A program made the position numbers and the translations under genes. Positions 30,334 to 39,693 of a stretch of DNA of 64,000 nt are shown one piece after another. The number at the start of each line of letters is the position of its first letter. Positions within the stretch are counted from its first letter, which is position 1. Location: the NCBI GenBank assembly GCA_965242685.1, contig OZ251487.1, positions 1,116,001 through 1,180,000 of the forward strand, written 5' to 3'. This DNA is from G965215055 sp965242685 (GTDB lineage: Bacteria; Pseudomonadota; Gammaproteobacteria; UBA4575). The notes beneath the pieces were generated by a model. That model had not been told where the DNA came from. It saw only the letters and a program-made list of their open reading frames with translations, and made no database searches.

Positions 30334-31452
30334 TCAAGTGATGGGACTATATCCACCAGGCACTCCATTTTTTGTAAACACAAGTTGCCAAAGCTGAATG
30401 TTGCGCGCTCTGAACGCCCCCGCGCACGCCAGCAAATAATACTTCCACATTCGATAAAACCGTTCATCGTACCTTTTGCATATAGATTTCCAGTTGGTAT
30501 CAAAATTATGAAACCAGGCCATAAGCGTCTTGTCATAATCGGCACCAAAATTATGAAAATCTTCCAATACAAAATACTCTTCAATTGCCTTGCTAATATC
30601 TTTCATGGATGGCAAAAGCCCATTTGGAAATATATATTTATGTATCCATGGATCAGGGCTGTACCGAGTTTTGCGCGCACCGATGGTATGCAAGAGAAAG
30701 ATGCCTTCCTCTTTCAGGCAACGGGATACAACTTGCATATATTTTTTATAATTTTTGCTACCGACATGCTCAAACATTCCCAGCGAAATAACGTGGTCAA
30801 ATTTTTCATCAACTTCCCGATAGTCCTGAAGCCTTATTTCAACCGGCAACCCGGAACAGCTTTCCTTGGCAAATTCAGCCTGCTCCTTTGAAACCGTAAT
30901 ACCCACTAAACTCGCGCCGTACGTCTCGGCCGCAAATTTGACAAAGCTTCCCCATCCACAACCAATATCAAGAACATGCTGATTTTTTTGCAACCCTATT
31001 TTTCGGCATACCAAATCCAGCTTTTCTTCCTGTGCCTGATCCAAGTCAGATGCCCTCTTCCAGTATCCGCACGTATACGTCAAACGCTTATCCAACATTG
31101 CACTAAACACATCGTTGCCGATATCATAATGTGCCTGGCCCACCTGGAAGGCGCGTCGAACACTCTGAAGATTGACCAACTTTGACTGCAAAACCAGCCA
31201 AATTATTTTATATGGATTGACTTTGGTATCCAGTCTCGCAGTCAGAATTTTATAGAAAAACTGATCCAGGGCCTCCACATCCCACCAGCCGTCCATATAC
31301 GACTCACCCAGGCCTAGCGAGCCTTCACTGAAGACACGTTGGTAAAAACGATCTTTACGCACTTGAATATCCCAAACGCGATCACCATTGATTTTCACGT
31401 CTGCCATAGTCAGCAAGTCACGTGCTTTTTTATATAGATTCACATTTTCCAT
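30334..31452 (-). CDS. cfa: Cyclopropane-fatty-acyl-phospholipid synthase
   Basis: Cfa adds a methylene from S-adenosylmethionine to unsaturated acyl chains of membrane lipids. The SAM-binding motif LDIGCGWGSF is at about residues 160-169. N-terminal segment SLGLGESYMDGWWD and PDPWIHKYIFPNG (about 263-275) are typical. 372 residues is close to the E. coli length of 382. It lies alone on the minus strand between an outer-membrane barrel and the lpp region. Confidence 0.94.
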   Translation of the reverse strand: MENVNLYKKARDLLTMADVKINGDRVWDIQVRKDRFYQRVFSEGSLGLGESYMDGWWDVEALDQFFYKILTARLDTKVNPYKIIWLVLQSKLVNLQSVRRAFQVGQAHYDIGNDVFSAMLDKRLTYTCGYWKRASDLDQAQEEKLDLVCRKIGLQKNQHVLDIGCGWGSFVKFAAETYGASLVGITVSKEQAEFAKESCSGLPVEIRLQDYREVDEKFDHVISLGMFEHVGSKNYKKYMQVVSRCLKEEGIFLLHTIGARKTRYSPDPWIHKYIFPNGLLPSMKDISKAIEEYFVLEDFHNFGADYDKTLMAWFHNFDTNWKSICKRYDERFYRMWKYYLLACAGAFRARNIQLWQLVFTKNGVPGGYSPIT

Positions 31453-31817
31453 ATCACCGAATAATGCAATATTTAATAGACCTTATCTTCCTCGGTCACC
31501 GATGTAACATACTATCAATTGAGAAGAAGTCTCCTAAAAACATGACCGTAGAAATATTAAAGTAAGCGTGCCACAATCTAGCTTACCATTTGCTTAACTA
31601 TCACCTTAAGTGTATGGCTATCGCAAAAATTATTACAGAACCTAAGCCTAAAAAGACGCGTGATTTATAATTAGCTTGGTAAATGCAGCATTTTCTCTTA
31701 CAATACCAAGCATCTTGCTGCAGTTTCAAAGTTTCAAGAAAATGGTAGTAAGCTGTGGCTTTACGTTACATAATGAACCGTACAATTATCAACTTAAACA
31801 ATTTCGGAGTTAATAGT
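31453..31817. other. Intergenic region upstream of lpp and cfa, no gene seen
   Basis: This is 365 bases of A+T-rich sequence between the divergent cfa and lpp genes. It should hold both promoters. A CATAAT near 31777 is a possible -10 for lpp but I found no good partner -35. The ribosome site for lpp (GGAG, 31806-31809) is clear. I see no RNA gene or repeat. Confidence 0.6.
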
Positions 31818-32126
31818 ATGCTAACAAAGAAACTTATTTTTCCTGCAGCATTTACCTTAGCAGCTGTATTTTCAGCAGGGTGTGAAACGATGCCCCCTCC
31901 TGAATCTGTAGCCGATCCTTTGGCAGAAGTTCGCGCCGTTGCTGAAGAAGCACTTCGCACTGCCAACACTGCAGCTTACGATGCGGCTACTGCCAAAGAC
32001 ATGGCACTTTCTGCTCAAGAAGCCGCGGACATGGCACAAGAAACTGCAAATATGTCGCAGGCATGCTGCGATACAAATACACGTCGCCTGAATGTCATGG
32101 CACATGAAGCCATGAAATCCAAGTAA
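31818..32126 (+). CDS. lpp: Murein lipoprotein (Lpp/OprI type)
   Basis: This is a 102-residue lipoprotein with a signal and a lipobox-like AVFSAGC. The mature protein starts at Cys and has an alanine-rich heptad region (AEVRAVAEEALRTANTAA through AQEAADMAQETAN), the alanine zipper of Lpp/OprI. It ends in lysine (EAMKSK), the residue that L,D-transpeptidases join to diaminopimelate. It is longer than E. coli Lpp (78). The next gene, convergent, is an L,D-transpeptidase. The frame opens at 31755 but ATG 31818 has GGAG upstream and the proper signal peptide. Confidence 0.85.
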   Translation: MLTKKLIFPAAFTLAAVFSAGCETMPPPESVADPLAEVRAVAEEALRTANTAAYDAATAKDMALSAQEAADMAQETANMSQACCDTNTRRLNVMAHEAMKSK

Positions 32127-32161
32127 ATTAAGTGCATATAACCTGGGGAAAAAAGTAAAAA

Positions 32162-32185
32162 GGGCTCATTTTTCGAGCCCTTTTT
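32162..32185 (+). terminator. Rho-independent terminator after lpp
   Basis: GGGCTC, a 7-base loop and GAGCCC, then five T's, with four or more A's before the stem. It can serve lpp on the plus strand. The A-run gives a T-run on the minus strand, so it could also stop transcription of the convergent L,D-transpeptidase gene. Confidence 0.85.
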
Positions 32186-32230
32186 ACCAAGTTGTATTCC
32201 AAAGATTACGCGATAACCAGCCCAAAGCCA

Positions 32231-33163
32231 TTACATCTTTCGCCCGACGATCGTCGGCAAACCGTTTTTATTCTGTGCCAGCCGGCCGGCAAGCTCCCAA
32301 TCCAGGTCATAGTGTCTGCTTGACTCCGTCACTGCAATAACCGCACGAACAAGCTGAGTCAAATGTAAAGAATTCGTTTCAATTTCATTCGGGTGCATCT
32401 CAACATACAACCTCCCTTGATGCCACGCCAGCTTATAAGGCTGGTTGACGATCGTGATCGGCGTACCAATGGCAACGCGACTAAATAAATCCTTAATATC
32501 ATCGGGATGCAAACGTACGCATCCGTGTGTCACCCTCATGCCTATCCCTTGCGGTTTGTTGGTGCCATGAATCAAATAGCCGGGCAAATCCAAGCGTAGC
32601 ATATACTTGCCTAACGGATTATCCGGGCCGGGAAGAACAAATGAAGGCAAGGGATCATTTTTTTCCTCATGCTCCTTGCGAATGGATACCGGCGGATACC
32701 AAACAGGATTTTTAGCCTTGGCAATAACACGAGCACGGCCGGACGGCGTAGCCCAGCCACGTTGACCAATGCTGACTGGATAAGTGTGAACGTATCTTGG
32801 CTCACCACTCAAGCTTTTCGGGTAATAATACAAACGCATCTCGGCCAAATTGAGAACCAACCCCTCACGTTTCGTATTGGGTAAGACATAACGAGTCGGA
32901 ATAACGATCTGAGTACCTTCTCCCGGTAGCCAAGGATCTACCGAAGGGTTGGCAATCAAAATTTCCTGAAAACCAATATCGAACTTTCTTGCCAACCCTA
33001 GAAACGAGTCGCCCTCCTGTGCACTAATGATTACCGATTGACCTATCACAGATTCTCCGCTTGCCATCAATGTATAACGCTCGGCTTGCGCCCGCGGCAT
33101 CAACACAAGTAGCAAGACACTAATCAGTAGAGCAAAACTCTTTATGGAAACGGCATGGATCAT
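32231..33163 (-). CDS. L,D-transpeptidase, ErfK/YbiS family, with LysM
   Basis: This is a 310-residue periplasmic enzyme with a Sec signal (about residues 1-28). A LysM-like domain (about 45-95) is followed by a YkuD catalytic domain ending in the active-site HGCVRL (about 212-217, Cys nucleophile). YbiS-type enzymes attach Lpp to murein through meso-diaminopimelate or form 3-3 links. The neighbouring lpp gene with a C-terminal Lys suggests the attachment role. Length and domains fit the E. coli ErfK/YbiS/YcfS/YnhG group. Confidence 0.9.
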   Translation of the reverse strand: MIHAVSIKSFALLISVLLLVLMPRAQAERYTLMASGESVIGQSVIISAQEGDSFLGLARKFDIGFQEILIANPSVDPWLPGEGTQIVIPTRYVLPNTKREGLVLNLAEMRLYYYPKSLSGEPRYVHTYPVSIGQRGWATPSGRARVIAKAKNPVWYPPVSIRKEHEEKNDPLPSFVLPGPDNPLGKYMLRLDLPGYLIHGTNKPQGIGMRVTHGCVRLHPDDIKDLFSRVAIGTPITIVNQPYKLAWHQGRLYVEMHPNEIETNSLHLTQLVRAVIAVTESSRHYDLDWELAGRLAQNKNGLPTIVGRKM

Positions 33164-33263
33164 AAGGCCTGATTAAAACAAAACGGCGCCATAAGCACCA
33201 ATCCCACTATGTCTACTTTCCCGAATAAAAATCTCATTACCAAACAGTGGCCGCGTTGAACTG

Positions 33264-34619
33264 TTAGTTTTTCACCGCAACATCAATACCGCGTTCGGCA
33301 ACATCAACCAGCATTTGAATTTCTTCGATACTGATTACATACGGCGGCATAAAATATATCACATCCCCCAACGGCCTGAGCAAAACTTCGTTTTTAAGGC
33401 CGTACTTGTAGACTTCTAGTCCGCGTCGTTGTTGCCACGGATAGGACTCCTTCTTCGATTTGTCTTTCACTATTTCAACGGCAGTAATCATACCTCGTTG
33501 CCTGACGTCGCCAATATGCGGATGATCATGAAATCTCGCGCATTGTCTCTTGAACTCCGCTATCAGCGCCTTGTTTGCCTCTATAACGTTTTCACTCTTA
33601 AATATATCCAACGTTGCCAATGCCGCAGCACAGCCTAAAGGGTTGCCGGTATAGCTGTGCGAATGTAAAAATGCCGTAAGATTTTCATAGTCATCATAAA
33701 AGGCTTCATATACGCAGTCCGTCGTGAGCACGACCGACAGGGGTAGATAACCACCTGTAAGCCCTTTTGACAGGCACATGAAATCAGGAGCAATCCCGGC
33801 CTGCTCACACGCAAACATGGTCCCCGTGCGCCCAAAGCCAACCGCAATTTCATCGGCAATAAGGTGAACGTTATACGTATCACAAGCATCACGCAGCAAA
33901 GACAAATAATGCTGGCTATACATGCGCATATTCCCCGCACACTGCACCAAAGGCTCGATGATGACCGCACACGTCTCATCCGCGTGTCGCTGCAAAGCCT
34001 GCTCCATATATACAAACATTCTCTCGGCATAATCGTGCTCGCTTTCGCCTATCTCACGATGAAAGCTATCCGGGCTTGGTACCGTGATTACATCAAGTAA
34101 TAATGGCTCGTACACTTTTTTATACAGTGCAACATCGCCAAGCGAAAGCGCACCCAACGTCTCGCCATGGTAGGCATTACTGAGATTGATAAATTTTGTC
34201 TTTTTATATTGCCCGATATTCTTCCAATAATGAAAACTCATTTTCAAAGCCGCTTCTACAGCCGCAGAACCATTGTCGGCATAAAAACACCTTGTCAACG
34301 AGTCCGGTGTAATCTCTATCAGCTCTTCCGACAAACGGATGACGGCCTCATGCGACAATCCGGCAAGCATCACGTGATCAACGTCACCAAGCTGTCGTCT
34401 GATCGCCGCATCAATGCTATCGTTACCGTGACCAAACAAGTTGACCCACCACGAACTGATCGCATCCATATATCTATTGCCGTCAAAGTCCTCAAGCCAT
34501 ACCCCTTTGGCCTTTTTGATCGGTATCACCGGTAAACGTTCATGGTCCTTCATTTGCGTGCATGGGTGCCAAATGGACGCCAGGTCTCTATGCCTTAAAT
34601 CAGTGGACTTCATTTGCAT
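33264..34619 (-). CDS. bioA: Adenosylmethionine-8-amino-7-oxononanoate aminotransferase
   Basis: BioA converts KAPA to DAPA in biotin synthesis using SAM as amino donor. It is a class III PLP aminotransferase. The PLP lysine is in LSKGLTGGYLPL (about K283), and SSWWVNLFGHG (about 55-65) is a BioA marker. 451 residues is normal. No other bio genes are close. It is divergent from a class V aminotransferase gene with only 42 bases between starts. The alternative start at the third codon is possible. Confidence 0.94.
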   Translation of the reverse strand: MQMKSTDLRHRDLASIWHPCTQMKDHERLPVIPIKKAKGVWLEDFDGNRYMDAISSWWVNLFGHGNDSIDAAIRRQLGDVDHVMLAGLSHEAVIRLSEELIEITPDSLTRCFYADNGSAAVEAALKMSFHYWKNIGQYKKTKFINLSNAYHGETLGALSLGDVALYKKVYEPLLLDVITVPSPDSFHREIGESEHDYAERMFVYMEQALQRHADETCAVIIEPLVQCAGNMRMYSQHYLSLLRDACDTYNVHLIADEIAVGFGRTGTMFACEQAGIAPDFMCLSKGLTGGYLPLSVVLTTDCVYEAFYDDYENLTAFLHSHSYTGNPLGCAAALATLDIFKSENVIEANKALIAEFKRQCARFHDHPHIGDVRQRGMITAVEIVKDKSKKESYPWQQRRGLEVYKYGLKNEVLLRPLGDVIYFMPPYVISIEEIQMLVDVAERGIDVAVKN

Positions 34620-34661
34620 ATTGCTCTACTCGGGTAAGCTTTCTTTATTATACTCTAAAGC

Positions 34662-35795
34662 ATGTACAAAAATTGGGCGCGGGAATTTCCGCTACGGCCT
34701 ACATTAATTCACTTGAATCATGCCGGAGTCGCACCATGGCCAAGGCGTACCGTTGAAGCTGTCACCGCATTTGCAAATGAAAACTCTCGACACGGCACTG
34801 CACGGATTGCCGGATGGAAACACATCGAATCCGAGTTACGTCGGCGATGTCAACGACTTATCAATGCTGAAAATGAAAATGATATTGCCTTTATAAAAAA
34901 TACCTCGGAAGGACTGTCCATCATTGCCTACGGTATCCCCTGGAATCACGATGATAACGTCGTGTTTGCGCGGCAAGAGTTCTCCTCCAATCGTATCATC
35001 TGGCAATCACTACAACCGCGTTTCGGTGTAGAGGCAAGAGCCGTTGATTTACATCATGCCGCCGTTCCTGAAGATGCATTGTTTGATCAAACCGACTCAC
35101 ATACCCGCCTCATTTCCGTAAGTGCCGTACAGTACGGTACAGGCTTGCGAATGGATCTTGGAAAGATCAGCGAATACTGTAAAGACCACAAAATCCTGCT
35201 CTGTGTAGACGCAATACAGATGCTCGGTGCCATGCCATTTGACCTGAACAAAACCCCTGCTGATTTCGTCGTCGCCGATGGTCACAAATGGCTGCTGGGC
35301 CCTGAAGGCATGGGTCTGTTTTATTGCAACCCCGACGTTCGAGAGCAGCTACAATTAAATCAATTTGGCTGGCACATGCTGGAAAGGCCCGAAGCCCATG
35401 AGTCATCAAACTGGAAACCTGTGGAAAGTGCCCGCCGCTTTGAATGTGGCAGCCTGAACAGACTGGGCATTCATGCGATGTATGCCAGCCTGAGCCTGCT
35501 ACTGGAAATCGGTATCACGTCAATCCATGACATGATCAATGAAAACGTATCCTATATATATGAAAAGGCTCGGGAACATAATATGGACATTATCTCCAAT
35601 ATGGATCAAGACAGACGTTCCGGAATTATCACGATACGCCGCCCAGGTGTCGACAACCAACTATTGTATAAGCGTCTATTGAAAACTGGAGTACTGTGCG
35701 CACACCGCGCTAACGGTATACGCTTTGCACCACATTTCTACACACAAAGGGGACAAATAGAAAAAGCCATGAACATCGTCGGCAGATTTACATAA
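34662..35795 (+). CDS. Class V aminotransferase (cysteine desulfurase-like)
   Basis: This is a 377-residue fold-type I PLP enzyme. The Schiff-base lysine is in VADGHKWLLGPEG (about K209), and IHLNHAGVAPWP at the N-terminus is a mark of the SufS/class V subgroup. It lacks an obvious catalytic cysteine loop of IscS, so desulfurase activity is uncertain. It may serve a non-sulfur role. It is divergent from bioA and stands alone on the plus strand. Confidence 0.82.
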   Translation: MYKNWAREFPLRPTLIHLNHAGVAPWPRRTVEAVTAFANENSRHGTARIAGWKHIESELRRRCQRLINAENENDIAFIKNTSEGLSIIAYGIPWNHDDNVVFARQEFSSNRIIWQSLQPRFGVEARAVDLHHAAVPEDALFDQTDSHTRLISVSAVQYGTGLRMDLGKISEYCKDHKILLCVDAIQMLGAMPFDLNKTPADFVVADGHKWLLGPEGMGLFYCNPDVREQLQLNQFGWHMLERPEAHESSNWKPVESARRFECGSLNRLGIHAMYASLSLLLEIGITSIHDMINENVSYIYEKAREHNMDIISNMDQDRRSGIITIRRPGVDNQLLYKRLLKTGVLCAHRANGIRFAPHFYTQRGQIEKAMNIVGRFT

Positions 35796-35862
35796 GACAT
35801 ACATGAAAAGGCCCGCCTGCAACGGCACGTCGGCCCATCACCGGCTACCCACGAAACGACCG

Positions 35863-36123
35863 TTACTTTCGATCTCTTGGCGGGCGTGGGCGCGCTTCGT
35901 TCACTCTAACGTTACGACCACCAATGTCTGAATCATTCAAGGCATCAATTGCACTCTCTGCCTGATCTTTGTTCGGCATCTCTACAAAGCCAAAACCTTT
36001 TGAACGACCAGAGTCCCTATCAATAATGATGTTCGCACTTGACACTTCACCGTGCGCCGCAAAAAGATCTCGTAGTTCATTCTCTGAAATGTTGTAAGGT
36101 AAATTTCCAATATAGATATTCAT
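35863..36123 (-). CDS. RNA-binding protein with a single RRM
   Basis: This is an 86-residue RRM protein. RNP2 is MNIYIGNLP (residues 1-9) and RNP1 is KGFGFVEM (about 42-49). The C-terminal tail ARPRPPRDRK is basic. Such bacterial Rbp proteins are often cold-induced. The ribosome site AAGGAG is 7 bases before ATG. The leader contains an imperfect inverted repeat (CCGTG..GCACGG, 36137-36160) that could fold in the mRNA and affect temperature control. This is an inference. Confidence 0.9.
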   Translation of the reverse strand: MNIYIGNLPYNISENELRDLFAAHGEVSSANIIIDRDSGRSKGFGFVEMPNKDQAESAIDALNDSDIGGRNVRVNEARPRPPRDRK

Positions 36124-36546
36124 CGTTTCTCCTTAATGCCGTGTGCTGCATAAAAAGCACGGTCGAAAAATCAACACACAACTTAATCGATCGTGGAGGG
36201 TCATCGTCTGACTCTGGCAGGGGGTCTATTTAAAAAAATTCTACAATCAACCTAAACAGTGTATACCGGGAAAGCGAAATGGATAGAGGGTTTATTTGCG
36301 TAGATACGATAAAGACGGACCGGGTTTTGACGTAACGCCAAAACCACTATATGACCTGAATACTACCTAATACCTGCCATTAAAAATCCGGACAGAAAAG
36401 TAAGTGACAATAAAATAATGCACCAAAAGCCTAATAGTGTCTATCTATTTTTACAAAATTACTGAATTCTCGATACAATTCGTTCCCGTTGTCGATAGAT
36501 GCACTGTTTTCCGACCTGAAAATATGCCGGCATACAGGGCCGTCAC
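36124..36546. other. Intergenic region, promoter of the RRM gene
   Basis: 423 bases without a gene. Near the RRM start there is a Shine-Dalgarno and the inverted repeat CCGTGTGCT/AGCACGG (36137-36160). The rest is A+T-rich, with no recognisable RNA gene, terminator or repeat, and open frames are short. Confidence 0.6.
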
Positions 36547-36981
36547 TCAACCCGGCTTAACTGCAAATTTGCCACTGCCAAGGAATAATATCGCCAGGCT
36601 GCCAAGTAAATAAAAGGCTTGTAATTCCAGTCCCCACCCTCCATGTTTGGTCAGGCTGAAAAAGTCACCTCCGTGAACCAGTACAATGGCGAAAATCATG
36701 TTAATTACAACGAGCAAAGCCCCGGCCCGCGCATAGATCCCAAAAATAATCATGATCGGAGCAATAATTTCCCCAAAATAAACTCCATATGCAATCATCG
36801 CAGGCAAACCGAAATCAGCCAACGATCGTTGAATAAACTCTACGGAACCGGGGTGGACGACCTTGTTCACGCCGTGAAACAACATGAGAACGCCTACCAT
36901 AAGACGCAGGGTCAATCTCCCCAGGTCTTCATACGCAATTTTATCCACAGTCTGACTTACCGCCTCGGTTAAAATAATCAA
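36547..36981 (-). CDS. DoxX-family membrane protein
   Basis: This is a 144-residue protein with four hydrophobic helices, of the DoxX/DUF417-like superfamily. The motif RLMVGVLMLFHGVNKV near the N-terminus is typical. DoxX-like proteins include thiosulfate-quinone oxidoreductase subunits and membrane redox partners. For most the function is unknown. Its ATG overlaps the stop of lpd by 4 bases, so it is translationally coupled to the 2-oxoglutarate dehydrogenase operon. That placement is unusual and may mean a link to redox stress, an inference. Confidence 0.8.
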   Translation of the reverse strand: MIILTEAVSQTVDKIAYEDLGRLTLRLMVGVLMLFHGVNKVVHPGSVEFIQRSLADFGLPAMIAYGVYFGEIIAPIMIIFGIYARAGALLVVINMIFAIVLVHGGDFFSLTKHGGWGLELQAFYLLGSLAILFLGSGKFAVKPG

Positions 36982-38417
36982 AAATGAATGGCACGCTCAT
37001 CCACTGCAAGCGCCGCCTCATGCAGACCTTCCGCCAGGCTTGGATGTGCGTGAATAGTTCGGGCAATGTCTTCCGTTGAAAGCTCGGATTCCATGGCAAC
37101 AACGGCTTCGCTAATCAGCTCCGATGCATTAGGCCCGACAATGTGTACACCAAGAATTCGGTCCGTGTTCCTGTCGCCTATAATTTTAATCAACCCTCTA
37201 ACGTCTCCCAGCACGCGCGCGCGGCCCGATGCCGTAAATGGAAAAGCACCTACTCGATATTCAACGTTGGTATTCTTACATTCTTTTTCGGTCATGCCAA
37301 CCCAGGCAATTTCCGGCCACGTATAGATGACCCAGGGAATGACGTCGGAATTCACACAAGCAGCCTGACCAACGAGTTGTTCAGCCAGTGCAATACCTTC
37401 TTCCGAACCTTTATGCGCCAACATTGCACCCCCGATCACGTCGCCAATGGCATAAACATTCGCTACGGAAGTTCGCCAATTGGAATCAACCTGCACAAAC
37501 CCCCGATGATCCGTTGCAATACCCACTGCCTCTGTGCCTAGACCTTCCGTGTTTGCCCGGCGCCCGACCGCCGTGATGATCTTGTCGGCTTTGATGAGTT
37601 TTTCCTCATCCCCGACGACATACTTCACCAAAGTCTTGTTACCATTATTCACGGCAACTTCCTTCACTACACTGTCGAGATGAATTTCCAGTCCCTGCCT
37701 ATTGAGAATCTTAAACGCCTCTTTGCTAATAACATGGTCTGCCATCGGCAAAAACTCGGGCATAGCCTCAAGAATAATGACTTCCGAACCCAATCTCTTC
37801 CAGACGCTACCCATTTCCAGGCCAATCGCTCCCGCACCGATTACGACCAGGTGCTCGGGAACCTCCTGCATGTCGAGTGCGCCGGTTGAATCAAGAATGG
37901 TTTTGCCATCTACCACAGCAACGGGCATCTCGATGGGCTTGGAGCCACTGGCAATAATGACGTGCTCGCCTTGCAGTACCGTCAACGAATCATCAAACTC
38001 ATTGTGCACCTTGACACGTTGTGCCGAGATAAAACCCGCACTACCGGTGAATACATCCACCTTATTTTTCTTCAACAAACCGGCAACCCCACCTGTAAGT
38101 GCCCGCACCACCTCATCCTTACGTCTCTGCATGACGGGTACATCCACTTCCAGGCCGCCAATTTTGATACCGTGTTCTTGCGCCTGCTCGCGTAGAAAAG
38201 CAACGTGATGGCTGGAGTCAAGCAGGGCCTTTGATGGGATACAGCCCGCGTTCAAGCACGTCCCCCCCGGCGCGAGCCTCCCCTGTTCATCCATCCATCT
38301 ATCGATACAGGCCGTTCTCATACCAAGCTGAGCGCAACGAATCGCGCATACATAACCGGCCGGGCCGGCGCCAATGATGACAACGTCGTACCGTTTCGCC
38401 GAACTAACCTCCGTCAT
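36978..38417 (-). CDS. lpd: Dihydrolipoyl dehydrogenase (E3)
   Basis: This flavoprotein reoxidises the lipoyl arm of SucB. FAD-binding GAGPAGYVCA is at about residues 16-25, the redox disulfide CLNAGC is at C54 and C59, NAD-binding is in VVIGAGAIGLEMGSVW, and the C-terminal HPSLAEGLHEA carries the active-site His-Glu pair. Length 479 is typical. The start overlaps the sucB stop by 4 bases and the end overlaps doxX. Operon: sucA-sucB-lpd-doxX. Confidence 0.96.
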   Translation of the reverse strand: MTEVSSAKRYDVVIIGAGPAGYVCAIRCAQLGMRTACIDRWMDEQGRLAPGGTCLNAGCIPSKALLDSSHHVAFLREQAQEHGIKIGGLEVDVPVMQRRKDEVVRALTGGVAGLLKKNKVDVFTGSAGFISAQRVKVHNEFDDSLTVLQGEHVIIASGSKPIEMPVAVVDGKTILDSTGALDMQEVPEHLVVIGAGAIGLEMGSVWKRLGSEVIILEAMPEFLPMADHVISKEAFKILNRQGLEIHLDSVVKEVAVNNGNKTLVKYVVGDEEKLIKADKIITAVGRRANTEGLGTEAVGIATDHRGFVQVDSNWRTSVANVYAIGDVIGGAMLAHKGSEEGIALAEQLVGQAACVNSDVIPWVIYTWPEIAWVGMTEKECKNTNVEYRVGAFPFTASGRARVLGDVRGLIKIIGDRNTDRILGVHIVGPNASELISEAVVAMESELSTEDIARTIHAHPSLAEGLHEAALAVDERAIHF

Positions 38418-39640
38418 AGCCGCAACAACAATCTATCGGGAGTCTCAATAATGTTTTTGACGTATACAAGAAATTGAACTGCTTCTTTGCCGTCTATGAT
38501 GCGATGATCATAGCTCAAAGCAAGGTACATCATTGGGGCAATGACGATATTGCCGTCCTCAACAATGGACCTTTTCTGAATGGAGTGCATACCCAAAATG
38601 GCACTTTGCGGCGGATTGATAATCGGTGTAGACAGCATGGAGCCAAACACACCGCCATTGGTAATGGTAAACGTACCGCCGGTAAGTTCCTCAAGTGTCA
38701 CCTTGTTGTCACGCGCCCGCCGGGCAAAATCGCCGATGCGCTGCTCTATGTCTGCAAAAGATAACTCATCCGCATCGCGGATTACGGGCACGACAAGACC
38801 CCGGGGAATGCTAACCGCAATACCAATATCAAAATAATTGTGATAGACGATCTCGTCACCATCCACCGATGCGTTGACCAAGGGAAAATCCTTCAAGGCC
38901 TCGGTCGCAGCCTTGACAAAAAATGACATAAACCCCAATTTAACACCATGCGCTTGTTCAAATTCCTGTCCATATCTTTGGCGCATATCCACAATATTCT
39001 GCATGTTGACTTCATTAAAGGTTGTCAGCATTGCATTTTCCTTCTGTGAAGCGACCAAACGTCTGGCAATGCTTTTACGCAAGCCCGTCATCGCCACGCG
39101 CTTATCTTCACGTTTACCGATGCTTACCGGTTGCGAAGCCGGAGCCGCTTCATCCGCCGCGCTGTCAACTTCGCTTACTGCCCCAGCCCCCTTGATATAA
39201 GCCTCGACGTCCTGCTTGGTAATACGGCCGTTTTTACCGGTACCGCGCACGTTTTCCATATTGACGTTGTTTTCCGCGGCAAACTTCCTGACCGCCGGGC
39301 TGGTTTTGGGGGGAGCAACAGGTTTTTCCACCGATTCAGATTGCGCAACCTTCGCGGTGTGTTCAGTCTTGACGGGCAATACAGAATCAGTAGCTTTTAC
39401 ATCTTTCGTATCAATTATGGCGATAACTTCGTTGCTTTCGACTTGTTCATTTTGGCGTTTTTCTATAGAAACGAGTTGACCGCCCTCTGGCGCAGTGATT
39501 TCTAGAATCGCCTTATCCGTTTCGATATCTACCAACTGCTCATCTTCTTTGACCATTTCCCCCGGCTTTTTCAGCCATTCACCTACAACCGCTTCAGTTA
39601 CAGACTCGGCCAACTTCGGAACCGTTACATTTATTTTCAT
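38414..39640 (-). CDS. sucB: Dihydrolipoyllysine succinyltransferase (E2 of 2-oxoglutarate dehydrogenase)
   Basis: 408 residues with three domains. The lipoyl domain has ETDKAILEI (lipoyl Lys43), the E1/E3-binding domain has RKFAAENNVNMENVRGTGKN (about 116-135), and the catalytic core ends in DHRIIDG (His about 379). It makes the core of the complex and transfers succinyl to CoA. It lies 53 bases after sucA and overlaps lpd by 4 bases. Confidence 0.96.
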   Translation of the reverse strand: MKINVTVPKLAESVTEAVVGEWLKKPGEMVKEDEQLVDIETDKAILEITAPEGGQLVSIEKRQNEQVESNEVIAIIDTKDVKATDSVLPVKTEHTAKVAQSESVEKPVAPPKTSPAVRKFAAENNVNMENVRGTGKNGRITKQDVEAYIKGAGAVSEVDSAADEAAPASQPVSIGKREDKRVAMTGLRKSIARRLVASQKENAMLTTFNEVNMQNIVDMRQRYGQEFEQAHGVKLGFMSFFVKAATEALKDFPLVNASVDGDEIVYHNYFDIGIAVSIPRGLVVPVIRDADELSFADIEQRIGDFARRARDNKVTLEELTGGTFTITNGGVFGSMLSTPIINPPQSAILGMHSIQKRSIVEDGNIVIAPMMYLALSYDHRIIDGKEAVQFLVYVKNIIETPDRLLLRL

Positions 39641-39693
39641 GGACTTTCTCGGTTATACGTTAAACTTTGTCGCGCCCTACCTTAAACAACACC

